Below, in pieces: positions 18,697-24,637 of a stretch of DNA of 24,637 nucleotides. Positions within the stretch are counted from its first letter, which is position 1, and each line of letters starts with the position of its first letter. Location of the stretch: positions 1 through 24,637 of the IMG/VR virus record IMGVR_UViG_3300034374_005923. One strand, written 5' to 3'. This DNA is from a virus. The notes below the pieces were generated by a model, which was not told where the DNA came from, ran no database searches, and was given only the letters and a program-made list of their open reading frames with translations. The position numbers were made by a program, and so were the translations under genes.

Positions 18697-21600
18697 ATTT
18701 AGAAGCCTTAGAGGTCGCACAACTCTTATAGGACAGGGCGTACCCCAAGATTATACGACGCTTGATCCTGCGGCGCACGAAGGATCTATTGTCTATACAA
18801 CTGCTGGGCAGATGCGCTACTCAGATGGTACTAACTGGGTACTTTTTGATGCAGCTGCGGCAACTTCTCAAGGCACCCAAGGTGTCCAAGGTGTTCAGGG
18901 CTTACAAGGTGACTACGGTCCAGGATTTACAATCATTGGATCTGTCGCTGATGTAGATGCCGGTGGCGACCCCCAGGCCACATTGAACGCCGCTTTTTCA
19001 AGTCCTAACATCGGCGACGGTGTTATTGACGAAGCTGATGATGAACTATGGATCTATGTTGGCTCAAACACTTGGGTAAACATTGGTTCTTTCCGTGGTG
19101 TACAAGGTTTTACTGGTAATCAAGGCGTACAAGGTAATCAAGGTACTATCGGTGAAGAAGGTATTCAAGGTTCTCGTGGTTTCCGCGGGCAACAAGGTGT
19201 TCAGGGTATCCAAGGCTATAAAGGCATCCAAGGTACACAGGGTATCCAAGGTACTCAAGGTACTCAAGGTCCACAAGCTTACCAAGGTGTACAAGGTATT
19301 CAGGGCGTACAAGGACTTCAAGGACTTCAAGGTATTCAAGGTCCACAGGCTTATCAAGGTGTCCAAGGTATCCAAGGTTGGTATGGTTTTCAAGGTTTTC
19401 CCGGCGACGACTCAGGAATGGTTGTCTCATATAATGTATCACATGAATTTGCAGAACCATCTCCTGCTACTAGCGGGTTTATGTATTTCAATTCTCCGGC
19501 TGCTGATACAGGAGCACTTACCGGTGCAACTAAACTTTGGATTGCAGAAAACGATACGTTTAACGTAGATTTAACAGGTTATTTTACAGCTATTGATTCT
19601 TCATCATCTGCTAATAAAGCATACATGAAAATCACATTACGTGATAATCCATCTAAATATGTTATCTTTTCAATACAAGAACTTACTGACGATGGCAACT
19701 ATTGGGATATGGATGTAACGTACCTATCGGGTACTGCTGTAAAGGAAGATTTTGTCGCTGAAGATCTGCCAGGCAATCCAGGTACTTATATTTCGCTTCC
19801 TTGTATTGTAGCATTTAATATTGCTGGTGATCGTGGTTTCCAAGGCATTCAAGGACCACAAGGTACTCAAGGCGTACAAGGATGGCAAGGTGTACAAGGT
19901 GTACAAGGTCCTCAATCAGCTCAAGGTACACAAGGTTTCCAAGGTTGGCAGGGTACACAAGGTACTCAAGGATTACAAGGCCGTCAAGGTACGCAAGGAC
20001 CACAGTCTACTCAAGGTGTTCAGGGTACACAAGGTGTACAAGGATTTAGAGGAAACCAAGGTGTACAAGGCTACCAAGGTGTTCAAGGTCGCCAAGGCAC
20101 CCAAGGTGTTCAAGGCGGATTCGGTACTCAAGGTGCTCAAGGCTACCAAGGTGTTCAAGGAGTTCAAGGTACCCACGGCGAGCATGGTGGTCTAACATTT
20201 GAGTGGGCATTTGACAGCGGTACCGCTACATCAGATCCTGGCACGAATAACTTTAGATTCAACAACTCGGATCCTACCCAAGCAACAAGAATTATTCTAG
20301 ATGATATTCCTTCTGATCAATATTCAAATCAGATTGACGAGATTCTAGATTATTTGGCTGGACTCCCAGGTACTCCAAAAGGTCATATCATTGTTTCACA
20401 CGCAGGTGGAGACGGTGACGGTCCTGGCGGTCATCATTTTGCTGCTTACTCATTCTCTAACTTTACTTGGGATTCAGTTTCTAAAAACTGGGGTTACTTT
20501 GACGTAACAAATATCGAAAGTACAGTTACAAACTGGCAAACACAAGTCGTTGATACACATGACGAATTTGCTATCATTAACTTTATTCCAGGCGGTCCTA
20601 TCGGCCCACAAGGTGTTCAAGGCGCACAGGGTACTCAAGGAACACAGGGTGCACAAGGTACTCAAGGCGTACAGGGTGTACAAGGTCCACAAGCATATCA
20701 AGGTGTGCAGGGTACTCAAGGCTTCCAAGGTATGCAAGGCTTTGAAGGAGCCCGTGAGTTTACGGTTACCAATAATGGATCTACAGACTATGTAATTGAC
20801 GGAGTAAATGATCCTGATCTGCATCTTCTAAGAGGATTTACATACGTATTTGATATTAATGCAGTAGGTCATCCATTCCAGATTAGAGTATCTAATGGTG
20901 GTGCTGCATACAATACAGGCGTAACAAACAACGGCACAGATAATGGTAAGCTAGTATTCAGAGTTCCATTTAATGCTCCAGACTCGTTGTACTATCAGTG
21001 TACAGTACACGGCGCAATGGGTGGAAACATTACTACTTCCGAGGTTGGTCCACAAGGTATTCAGGGTATTCAAGGTACTCAAGGTATACAAGGCTGGTAC
21101 GGTTTCCAAGGTACACAGGGTATGCAAGGTTTCCAAGCCGCTCAAGGTATCCAAGGTGATCTTGGTTTCCAAGGTGTGCAGGGCTTCCCAGGCCAAGTTG
21201 GTCCACAAGGTGCTCAAGGTACATTTGGTTTCCAAGGTGCTGACGGTGCTCAAGGTTCTACAGGTAGCTTTGGTGGTGTAACATTCGATTATACTTGGTC
21301 AACAAACACAGCAACATCAGATCCTGGTGTTGGTTATGCTAAGATTAATAACGCAAATGGATCTTCTGCTACACTTCTTTTGATGGATGATCGTGATGAT
21401 AACTTCACAGACATTCAGCCATATCTAAGAACTATAGATGATTCCACAAGTGCCATTAAAGGTCACGTTAAGATCACTGAAAAGCAAACACCTGCTAACT
21501 TCCAACTATATACTATCAGTGGAGTAACGGAAGCTTCAGGTTATTTTGCCATCGATGTTTCTTACGTATCTGGTTCTGTAGGTGGTTCATTTGCTAATGA

Positions 21601-23437
21601 CGAAGATATTACCATTACATTTGCTAGAACTGGTGACGTCGGTGATCCAGGCTCGCCTGGTCCTGCTGGTATCCAAGGTCCTCAAGGAACTCAAGGTGTT
21701 CAGGGTTTCACAGGTGCGGGCACACAAGGTATTCAAGGTGATCAAGGTGTACAAGGTTTCCAAGGTCCTTCAGGTACTCTAGGTGCTCTTGGTCCACAAG
21801 GTCCACAAGGTACTCAAGGTGTACAAGGTGTTCAGGGCGCTGATGGTGTTCTTGGTGGAGATGGTATCCAAGGTTTCCAAGGTATCCAAGGTACACAGGG
21901 TATAACTGGGCAAGGCGTCCAAGGTGTTCAAGGTTTTGCTGGACAAGATGGTATTGGTGGATCTGGTCTTCAAGGTAACCAAGGTACGCAAGGTGTTCAG
22001 GGTGCTCAAGCTTCGCAAGGTACACAGGGTATCCAAGGTGATTCAGGTACAGGTTTCCAAGGTACGCAAGGTCCACAGGGTCTTCAAGGTACTGACGGTG
22101 AATCTGGTCCGCAAGGTTTCCAAGGTACGCCGGGTGACGGTAACCAAGGTGCTCAAGGTTTCCAAGGCCAAACTGGTGATCCTGGCTTCCAAGGCGCTCA
22201 AGGTATGCAAGGTGGACCTGGTGTAGGAACTCAAGGTTTCCAAGGTTTTGATGGATATCAAGGTTTCCAAGGTCCTGGAGGCGAAGGTAACCAAGGTGTA
22301 CAAGGTATCCAAGGCTTTATTGGAGCTGGTGCAATTGGTAACCAAGGTACGCAAGGTCCACAGGGTATGCAGGGTACTGCCGGCGATGAAGGTGTCGGAG
22401 GTGTTCAAGGTTACTATGGTTTCCAAGGTGCTGATGGTATTCAAGGTTTCACTGGTGGTCCTGGTGAAGGCGGTAGCCAAGGTGCTCAAGGTACTCAAGG
22501 TTGGTATGGTTTCCAAGGCCCAGACGGCGGTGGTGGTATACAAGGTCTTCAAGGACTTCAGGGTACACAAGGTCTTCAAGGTAATTTTGGTTTCCAAGGC
22601 TTCACTGGTGCTGGTGCACAAGGTATTCAGGGCACACAAGGTATCCAAGGTGAGCTTGGCTTCCAAGGTATTCAGGGTACTCAAGGTTTTGGTAACGAAG
22701 GTGGTGTAGGTAACCTACAAAACGTTCACACAACTGCTCTTCAAGATACTGCACTCTTTATCGCAATGTTTGAAGGTGGCGCTGAGCAAAGACCTCTACT
22801 TGGTACTACTGGTCCAAACCCAGGCGGTGAATCTAACTTCTACTATCAATCAGATGTAGATACACTTTATATTGAAAACCTAGAGCTTGGTGGCAACCTT
22901 ACAGTTAATGGCACAACAACATCCGGAGCTGTAACAGGTATTACATCGGACATGAACTTCCCGAATGATGTTTATGCTACATTCGGTACTAGCGCTGTAA
23001 TGAAACTCGGTTACGAGTCTGCGACAGGTAACTTCTTGTTTGATGCAACGACTTCAGTCCAACAATTCTCAATTGAAAACCAAGCGAATGGAACAGCATG
23101 GTTTACATTTGGTCTGGGATCTGGAGGCGGTAACTTTACTGCAACTGGTGACGTTACAACAAACTCTGATATTAGATTGAAAGAAAACATCGAAACAATT
23201 TCTAACGCTCTAGATAAAGTAGAAGCTATGAGAGGTGTTTACTTCCATAAGAAACATGATCCTGATGTTAGAAGAATCGGTCTCATTGCCCAAGAAGTTG
23301 AACAAATCATTCCAGAAGCTGTTATTGAAGATGATAGCGAAGATAAAATTAAGTCTGTATCTTACGGAAACTTGGTTGGTCTTCTCATCGAAGCAGTTAA
23401 AGAACTTAAAAAAGATTTAGACAAATTCAAGGGGTAA
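18686..23437 (+). CDS. collagen-like tail fibre with cupredoxin-like insert and S74 chaperone
   Basis: The ATG at 18686 (1583 aa) is preferred to the in-frame GTG at 18674 because GAGGAAG lies just upstream of it. Domains: 1-62 attachment (SIVYTTAGQMRYSDGTNW); 63-80 short collagen; 81-137 small domain (GDGVIDEADDELWIYVG); 138-240 collagen; 244-382 insert D1; 383-500 collagen; 501-636 insert D2; 639-688 collagen; 690-786 cupredoxin-like; 787-860 collagen; 863-984 insert D3; 985-1340 collagen; 1341-1493 beta-rich; 1494-1583 S74 chaperone with Ser1494/Lys1499 (SDIRLKE). D1-D3 look like one paralogous family. The collagen is Gln-rich (GVQGIQGTQG-type), roughly 230-240 Gly-x-y triplets in all. The expected product is a trimeric rod with bulges, host-facing, with its C-terminal 90 residues removed after folding. 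Annotation as a fibre is secure; the roles of the inserts are not. Confidence 0.88.
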   Translation: MSSRFRSLRGRTTLIGQGVPQDYTTLDPAAHEGSIVYTTAGQMRYSDGTNWVLFDAAAATSQGTQGVQGVQGLQGDYGPGFTIIGSVADVDAGGDPQATLNAAFSSPNIGDGVIDEADDELWIYVGSNTWVNIGSFRGVQGFTGNQGVQGNQGTIGEEGIQGSRGFRGQQGVQGIQGYKGIQGTQGIQGTQGTQGPQAYQGVQGIQGVQGLQGLQGIQGPQAYQGVQGIQGWYGFQGFPGDDSGMVVSYNVSHEFAEPSPATSGFMYFNSPAADTGALTGATKLWIAENDTFNVDLTGYFTAIDSSSSANKAYMKITLRDNPSKYVIFSIQELTDDGNYWDMDVTYLSGTAVKEDFVAEDLPGNPGTYISLPCIVAFNIAGDRGFQGIQGPQGTQGVQGWQGVQGVQGPQSAQGTQGFQGWQGTQGTQGLQGRQGTQGPQSTQGVQGTQGVQGFRGNQGVQGYQGVQGRQGTQGVQGGFGTQGAQGYQGVQGVQGTHGEHGGLTFEWAFDSGTATSDPGTNNFRFNNSDPTQATRIILDDIPSDQYSNQIDEILDYLAGLPGTPKGHIIVSHAGGDGDGPGGHHFAAYSFSNFTWDSVSKNWGYFDVTNIESTVTNWQTQVVDTHDEFAIINFIPGGPIGPQGVQGAQGTQGTQGAQGTQGVQGVQGPQAYQGVQGTQGFQGMQGFEGAREFTVTNNGSTDYVIDGVNDPDLHLLRGFTYVFDINAVGHPFQIRVSNGGAAYNTGVTNNGTDNGKLVFRVPFNAPDSLYYQCTVHGAMGGNITTSEVGPQGIQGIQGTQGIQGWYGFQGTQGMQGFQAAQGIQGDLGFQGVQGFPGQVGPQGAQGTFGFQGADGAQGSTGSFGGVTFDYTWSTNTATSDPGVGYAKINNANGSSATLLLMDDRDDNFTDIQPYLRTIDDSTSAIKGHVKITEKQTPANFQLYTISGVTEASGYFAIDVSYVSGSVGGSFANDEDITITFARTGDVGDPGSPGPAGIQGPQGTQGVQGFTGAGTQGIQGDQGVQGFQGPSGTLGALGPQGPQGTQGVQGVQGADGVLGGDGIQGFQGIQGTQGITGQGVQGVQGFAGQDGIGGSGLQGNQGTQGVQGAQASQGTQGIQGDSGTGFQGTQGPQGLQGTDGESGPQGFQGTPGDGNQGAQGFQGQTGDPGFQGAQGMQGGPGVGTQGFQGFDGYQGFQGPGGEGNQGVQGIQGFIGAGAIGNQGTQGPQGMQGTAGDEGVGGVQGYYGFQGADGIQGFTGGPGEGGSQGAQGTQGWYGFQGPDGGGGIQGLQGLQGTQGLQGNFGFQGFTGAGAQGIQGTQGIQGELGFQGIQGTQGFGNEGGVGNLQNVHTTALQDTALFIAMFEGGAEQRPLLGTTGPNPGGESNFYYQSDVDTLYIENLELGGNLTVNGTTTSGAVTGITSDMNFPNDVYATFGTSAVMKLGYESATGNFLFDATTSVQQFSIENQANGTAWFTFGLGSGGGNFTATGDVTTNSDIRLKENIETISNALDKVEAMRGVYFHKKHDPDVRRIGLIAQEVEQIIPEAVIEDDSEDKIKSVSYGNLVGLLIEAVKELKKDLDKFKG
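19097..19405 (+). repeat. collagen-like block 2 (Gly-x-Gln repeats)
   Basis: Residues 138-240. Gly-x-y triplets with y mostly Gln; the DNA is a degenerate 9-base repeat based on CAAGGT. Ala replaces Gly at 198 and 222 in a PQAYQ context. The block ends in an aromatic GWYGFQG element. Confidence 0.85.
19832..20185 (+). repeat. collagen-like block 3
   Basis: Residues 383-500. About 39 triplets in one register, rich in GTQG and GVQG, with Ser in place of Gly at 411 and 441, both after PQ. It separates inserts D1 and D2. Confidence 0.85.
20600..20749 (+). repeat. collagen-like block 4
   Basis: Residues 639-688. A short block between insert D2 and the cupredoxin-like domain, with Ala in place of Gly at 670 in a third PQAYQ context. 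Confidence 0.8.
20753..21043 (+). other. cupredoxin-like domain inside the collagen fibre
   Basis: Residues 690-786, about 97 aa, the size of plastocyanin or amicyanin. It starts FTVTNNGSTDYVIDG, continues with LLRGFTYVFDINAVGHPFQI and a strand with KLVFRVP, and ends APDSLYYQCTVHGAMGGNI. His729, Cys772, His775 and Met778 occupy the positions of the four type 1 copper ligands, with Cys-x2-His-x2-Met as in amicyanin. Counted from Phe692 the ligands are 38, 81, 84 and 87, close to plastocyanin's 37, 84, 87 and 92. The fold call is by motif and spacing only; copper binding is not shown. Confidence 0.7.
21044..21265 (+). repeat. collagen-like block 5
   Basis: Residues 787-860. Triplets between the cupredoxin-like domain and insert D3, including GWYGFQG near 803-808 and Ala in place of Gly at 818. 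Confidence 0.8.
21638..22705 (+). repeat. long collagen-like block 6
   Basis: Residues 985-1340, the longest block. Unlike the earlier blocks it contains many Gly-x-Gly register slips (for example near 1010, 1075, 1121, 1150, 1179 and 1199), a GYYGFQG and a GWYGFQG element, and one Ala substitution at 1109. DNA-level repetition of CAAGGT is dense. Confidence 0.85.
23165..23434 (+). other. S74 intramolecular chaperone domain, copy 2
   Basis: This segment encodes residues 1494-1583 of the collagen fibre, 90 aa as in copy 1. Ser1494 and Lys1499 of SDIRLKENIETISNALDKV, then GLIAQEVEQIIPEAV and GNLVGLLIEAVKEL, match the family. It keeps the Arg between Ser and Lys that copy 1 lacks. Confidence 0.85.
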
Positions 23438-23460
23438 TTGCAGATTAAATCTCGACTTTG

Positions 23461-23486
23461 AAGGGGGTTGCTAACACCCCCTTTTT
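23461..23486 (+). terminator. rho-independent terminator after the collagen fibre gene
   Basis: AAGGGGGT (23461-23468) pairs with ACCCCCTT (23476-23483) around a 7-base loop, followed by T residues to 23486. It lies 24 bases after the fibre stop and just before the next late promoter, so it most likely ends the 7376-23437 transcript. Confidence 0.85.
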
Positions 23487-23502
23487 CAAACCATCATTTT
23501 AT

Positions 23503-23510
23503 TATAAATA
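23503..23510 (+). promoter_or_regulatory. T4-type late promoter (TATAAATA)
   Basis: An exact TATAAATA, 25 bases before the ATG at 23536 and directly after a terminator. It is the second of the two well-placed copies in the window, both ahead of a gene after a gap, which supports gp55-type late transcription in this phage. Confidence 0.82.
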
Positions 23511-23535
23511 AAGAAAAAAGCAAAAGAGATTTAAA

Positions 23536-23862
23536 ATGGGATCCAAAGCAAATATCTATATAGATCAAGGTACAGATTTCCGTCTATCCTTAGAGCTATT
23601 CGACGAAGACAATGACGAGATGGTTCTCAGCACGATCACGTTTCATGCAGATATGCGTAAGTTATACTCGTCCAAAAAAGCAGTAGATTTTGATATTGAA
23701 ACTGCTAATAATGACGTAACCCTAGTACTTTCAGCAGATACTACGGCTACTTTAAATCCCGGAAAATACCAATATGATGTGTTAATGAAGAAGGCCACCG
23801 GAGAAACGTCTAAGCTCCTAGAAGGACTTGCGACAGTAGTTCCTACTATAACGGAGGTATAA
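23536..23862 (+). CDS. small structural protein, BppU N-terminal-like (tentative)
   Basis: A 108-residue protein, first gene of the unit driven by the promoter at 23503, with AAGAGA as ribosome site. It is beta-rich: IYIDQGTDFRLSLELFDED at the N-terminus, an ADMRKLYSS segment near 36-44, VTLVLSADTTATLNPGKYQYDV near 64-85, and LEGLATVVPTITEV at the end. This pattern is widespread in phage baseplate/tail regions and resembles the N-terminal domain of BppU-type proteins that seat receptor-binding proteins. Its place directly before a fibre gene fits an adaptor or fibre-socket role. No enzyme motif is seen. The family link is by eye and tentative. Confidence 0.75.
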   Translation: MGSKANIYIDQGTDFRLSLELFDEDNDEMVLSTITFHADMRKLYSSKKAVDFDIETANNDVTLVLSADTTATLNPGKYQYDVLMKKATGETSKLLEGLATVVPTITEV

Positions 23863-23865
23863 CCC

Positions 23866-24637
23866 TTGGCTATCAAATTAAAGGTTAACTCCCAAACAAA
23901 CTCAGTAAGACTTGTAGCAGCCGGAGAAAAAAAGCCTCTTATAACACCAGATTCAGTTGCGCTTGGTGCAGATACAACCGGCAATTATATTGCTAATATA
24001 ACAGCCGGAGACGGTATTGTTGTAACTCCAAATCAGATAGAAACAGCAAACGTAGAAGTTTCTCACGCTGATACATCGTCACAAGCAAACACGAATAACA
24101 CAGCTCTCGGTCTACTTAACAATGTTACAGTAGATCAGTTTGGGCATCTTACAGCTGTTACTAATGCTGAGTTAAGTACATCAAACTTCTCGGCCGCCAA
24201 CGGCGTTATTTCTTCTCAATCAATTAGCTTTGCAAATACAACACTTAATCTAGGTGATAATACATCAACACTAGATGGTTTGTCATTTACTAATGTTGGA
24301 TCTATAGCAGGTCCAAACAATGACGTTTCATTTAGTAATAATAGACTTATCAATGTTGCACCGCCACAAGCAAATACAGACGTTGTAACGCGAGAATATC
24401 TATCTGACGAATTAGTTGCTCTTGAATTAACTGTTCGTGTTGTTGAGGATCCAGTAGATCCACGAGACGCCGCAAACAAAAGATATGTTGACAATACTGC
24501 TCAAGGTCTTATTGTAAGACCTTCAGCTCTTGCCGCAACAACAGCAGATCTTGGCGGTACTTTTGCTTCCGGTAATACAACTATCGGTGCGACAATTACG
24601 ATTCCTGCAACGGCAGTTCTAGATATTGACGGTGTTA
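23866..24637 (+). CDS. long tail fibre-like protein, TTG start (3' partial)
   Basis: The frame is open from TTG at 23866 to the window end (257 full codons) with no in-frame ATG near the start. GGAGG (23853-23857) lies 8 bases upstream, a strong Shine-Dalgarno that decides the TTG. The N-terminus reads (M)AIKLKVNSQTNSVRLVA. Residues about 44-90 contain GNYIANITAGDGI, VSHADTSSQA and DQFGHLTAVT, elements I know from long tail fibres of T4-like marine phages. Later come RLINVAPPQANTDVVTREYL and DPRDAANKRYVDNTAQGL near 166-215, the familiar fibre motif of a 'DA-x-x-KRYVD' step before a repeat domain. The protein is probably much longer and continues past the window. Function: distal or proximal host-binding fibre, from the sequence pattern. 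Confidence 0.82.
   Translation, partial: MAIKLKVNSQTNSVRLVAAGEKKPLITPDSVALGADTTGNYIANITAGDGIVVTPNQIETANVEVSHADTSSQANTNNTALGLLNNVTVDQFGHLTAVTNAELSTSNFSAANGVISSQSISFANTTLNLGDNTSTLDGLSFTNVGSIAGPNNDVSFSNNRLINVAPPQANTDVVTREYLSDELVALELTVRVVEDPVDPRDAANKRYVDNTAQGLIVRPSALAATTADLGGTFASGNTTIGATITIPATAVLDIDGV

Noticed and set aside
22043-22684. Long antisense open frames across the collagen region, rich in Leu/Thr
   Set aside because: They are the reverse complement of the CAAGGT repeats (Thr-Leu-type peptides), with no ribosome sites. They arise only because the repeat lacks stops in the other frames.
18872-22705. Repeats suggestive of a CRISPR array or minisatellite
   Set aside because: The units are 9 bases, degenerate and fully in frame with Gly-x-y coding; there are no spacers of constant length.

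Overview
The window is one strand-uniform block of late structural genes from a tailed phage, most likely a marine T4-like myovirus. The grounds are a large DUF4815-type virion protein, several tail-fibre or adhesin genes, two copies of the T4 late promoter octamer TATAAATA just upstream of genes, and proteins whose modules resemble those I remember from marine cyanophage and pelagiphage virion proteins. All genes are on the + strand, packed with overlaps or gaps of a few bases. No tRNA, integrase, insertion sequence, CRISPR array or metabolic gene was seen. The sequence is moderately AT-rich. The host cannot be told from the window.

Layout. (1) 1-3753: 3' part of a very large DUF4815-like structural protein, truncated at the left edge. 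(2) 3750-3935: 61-aa coiled-coil protein, ATGA-overlapped. (3) 3936-5183: fibre ending in a Peptidase_S74-type self-cleaving chaperone. (4) 5184-6689: glycine-rich fibre/adhesin. (5) 6689-7336: 215-aa protein of unknown function. A late promoter at 7332-7339 then opens a second unit. (6) 7376-18271: a giant 3631-aa modular protein with a virion-attachment-like N-terminus, an Asn/Ser/Thr-rich beta-helix, a DUF1565/pectate-lyase-like helix, and then about twelve alpha modules and eight beta modules in mixed order. (7) 18271-18696: 141-aa beta-rich protein. (8) 18686-23437: 1583-aa collagen-like fibre with five inserted globular domains, one carrying an apparently complete type 1 copper site, and a second S74 chaperone. 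A hairpin terminator (23461-23486) and a late promoter (23503-23510) form a clean transcription-unit boundary. (9) 23536-23862: 108-aa small structural protein. (10) 23866 to the right edge: the beginning of a long-tail-fibre-like protein that starts at TTG behind a strong Shine-Dalgarno sequence.

Taken together this is the host-recognition cassette of the virion. Baseplate-side proteins come first and several alternative or cooperating fibres follow. Two fibres are apparently trimerised by the same kind of removable C-terminal chaperone. The most unusual items are the cupredoxin-like domain inside a collagen fibre, the giant alpha/beta mosaic protein, and the patterned imperfections of the collagen repeats. 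Family names here come from recognition of sequence patterns by eye; no database search or structure prediction was run.
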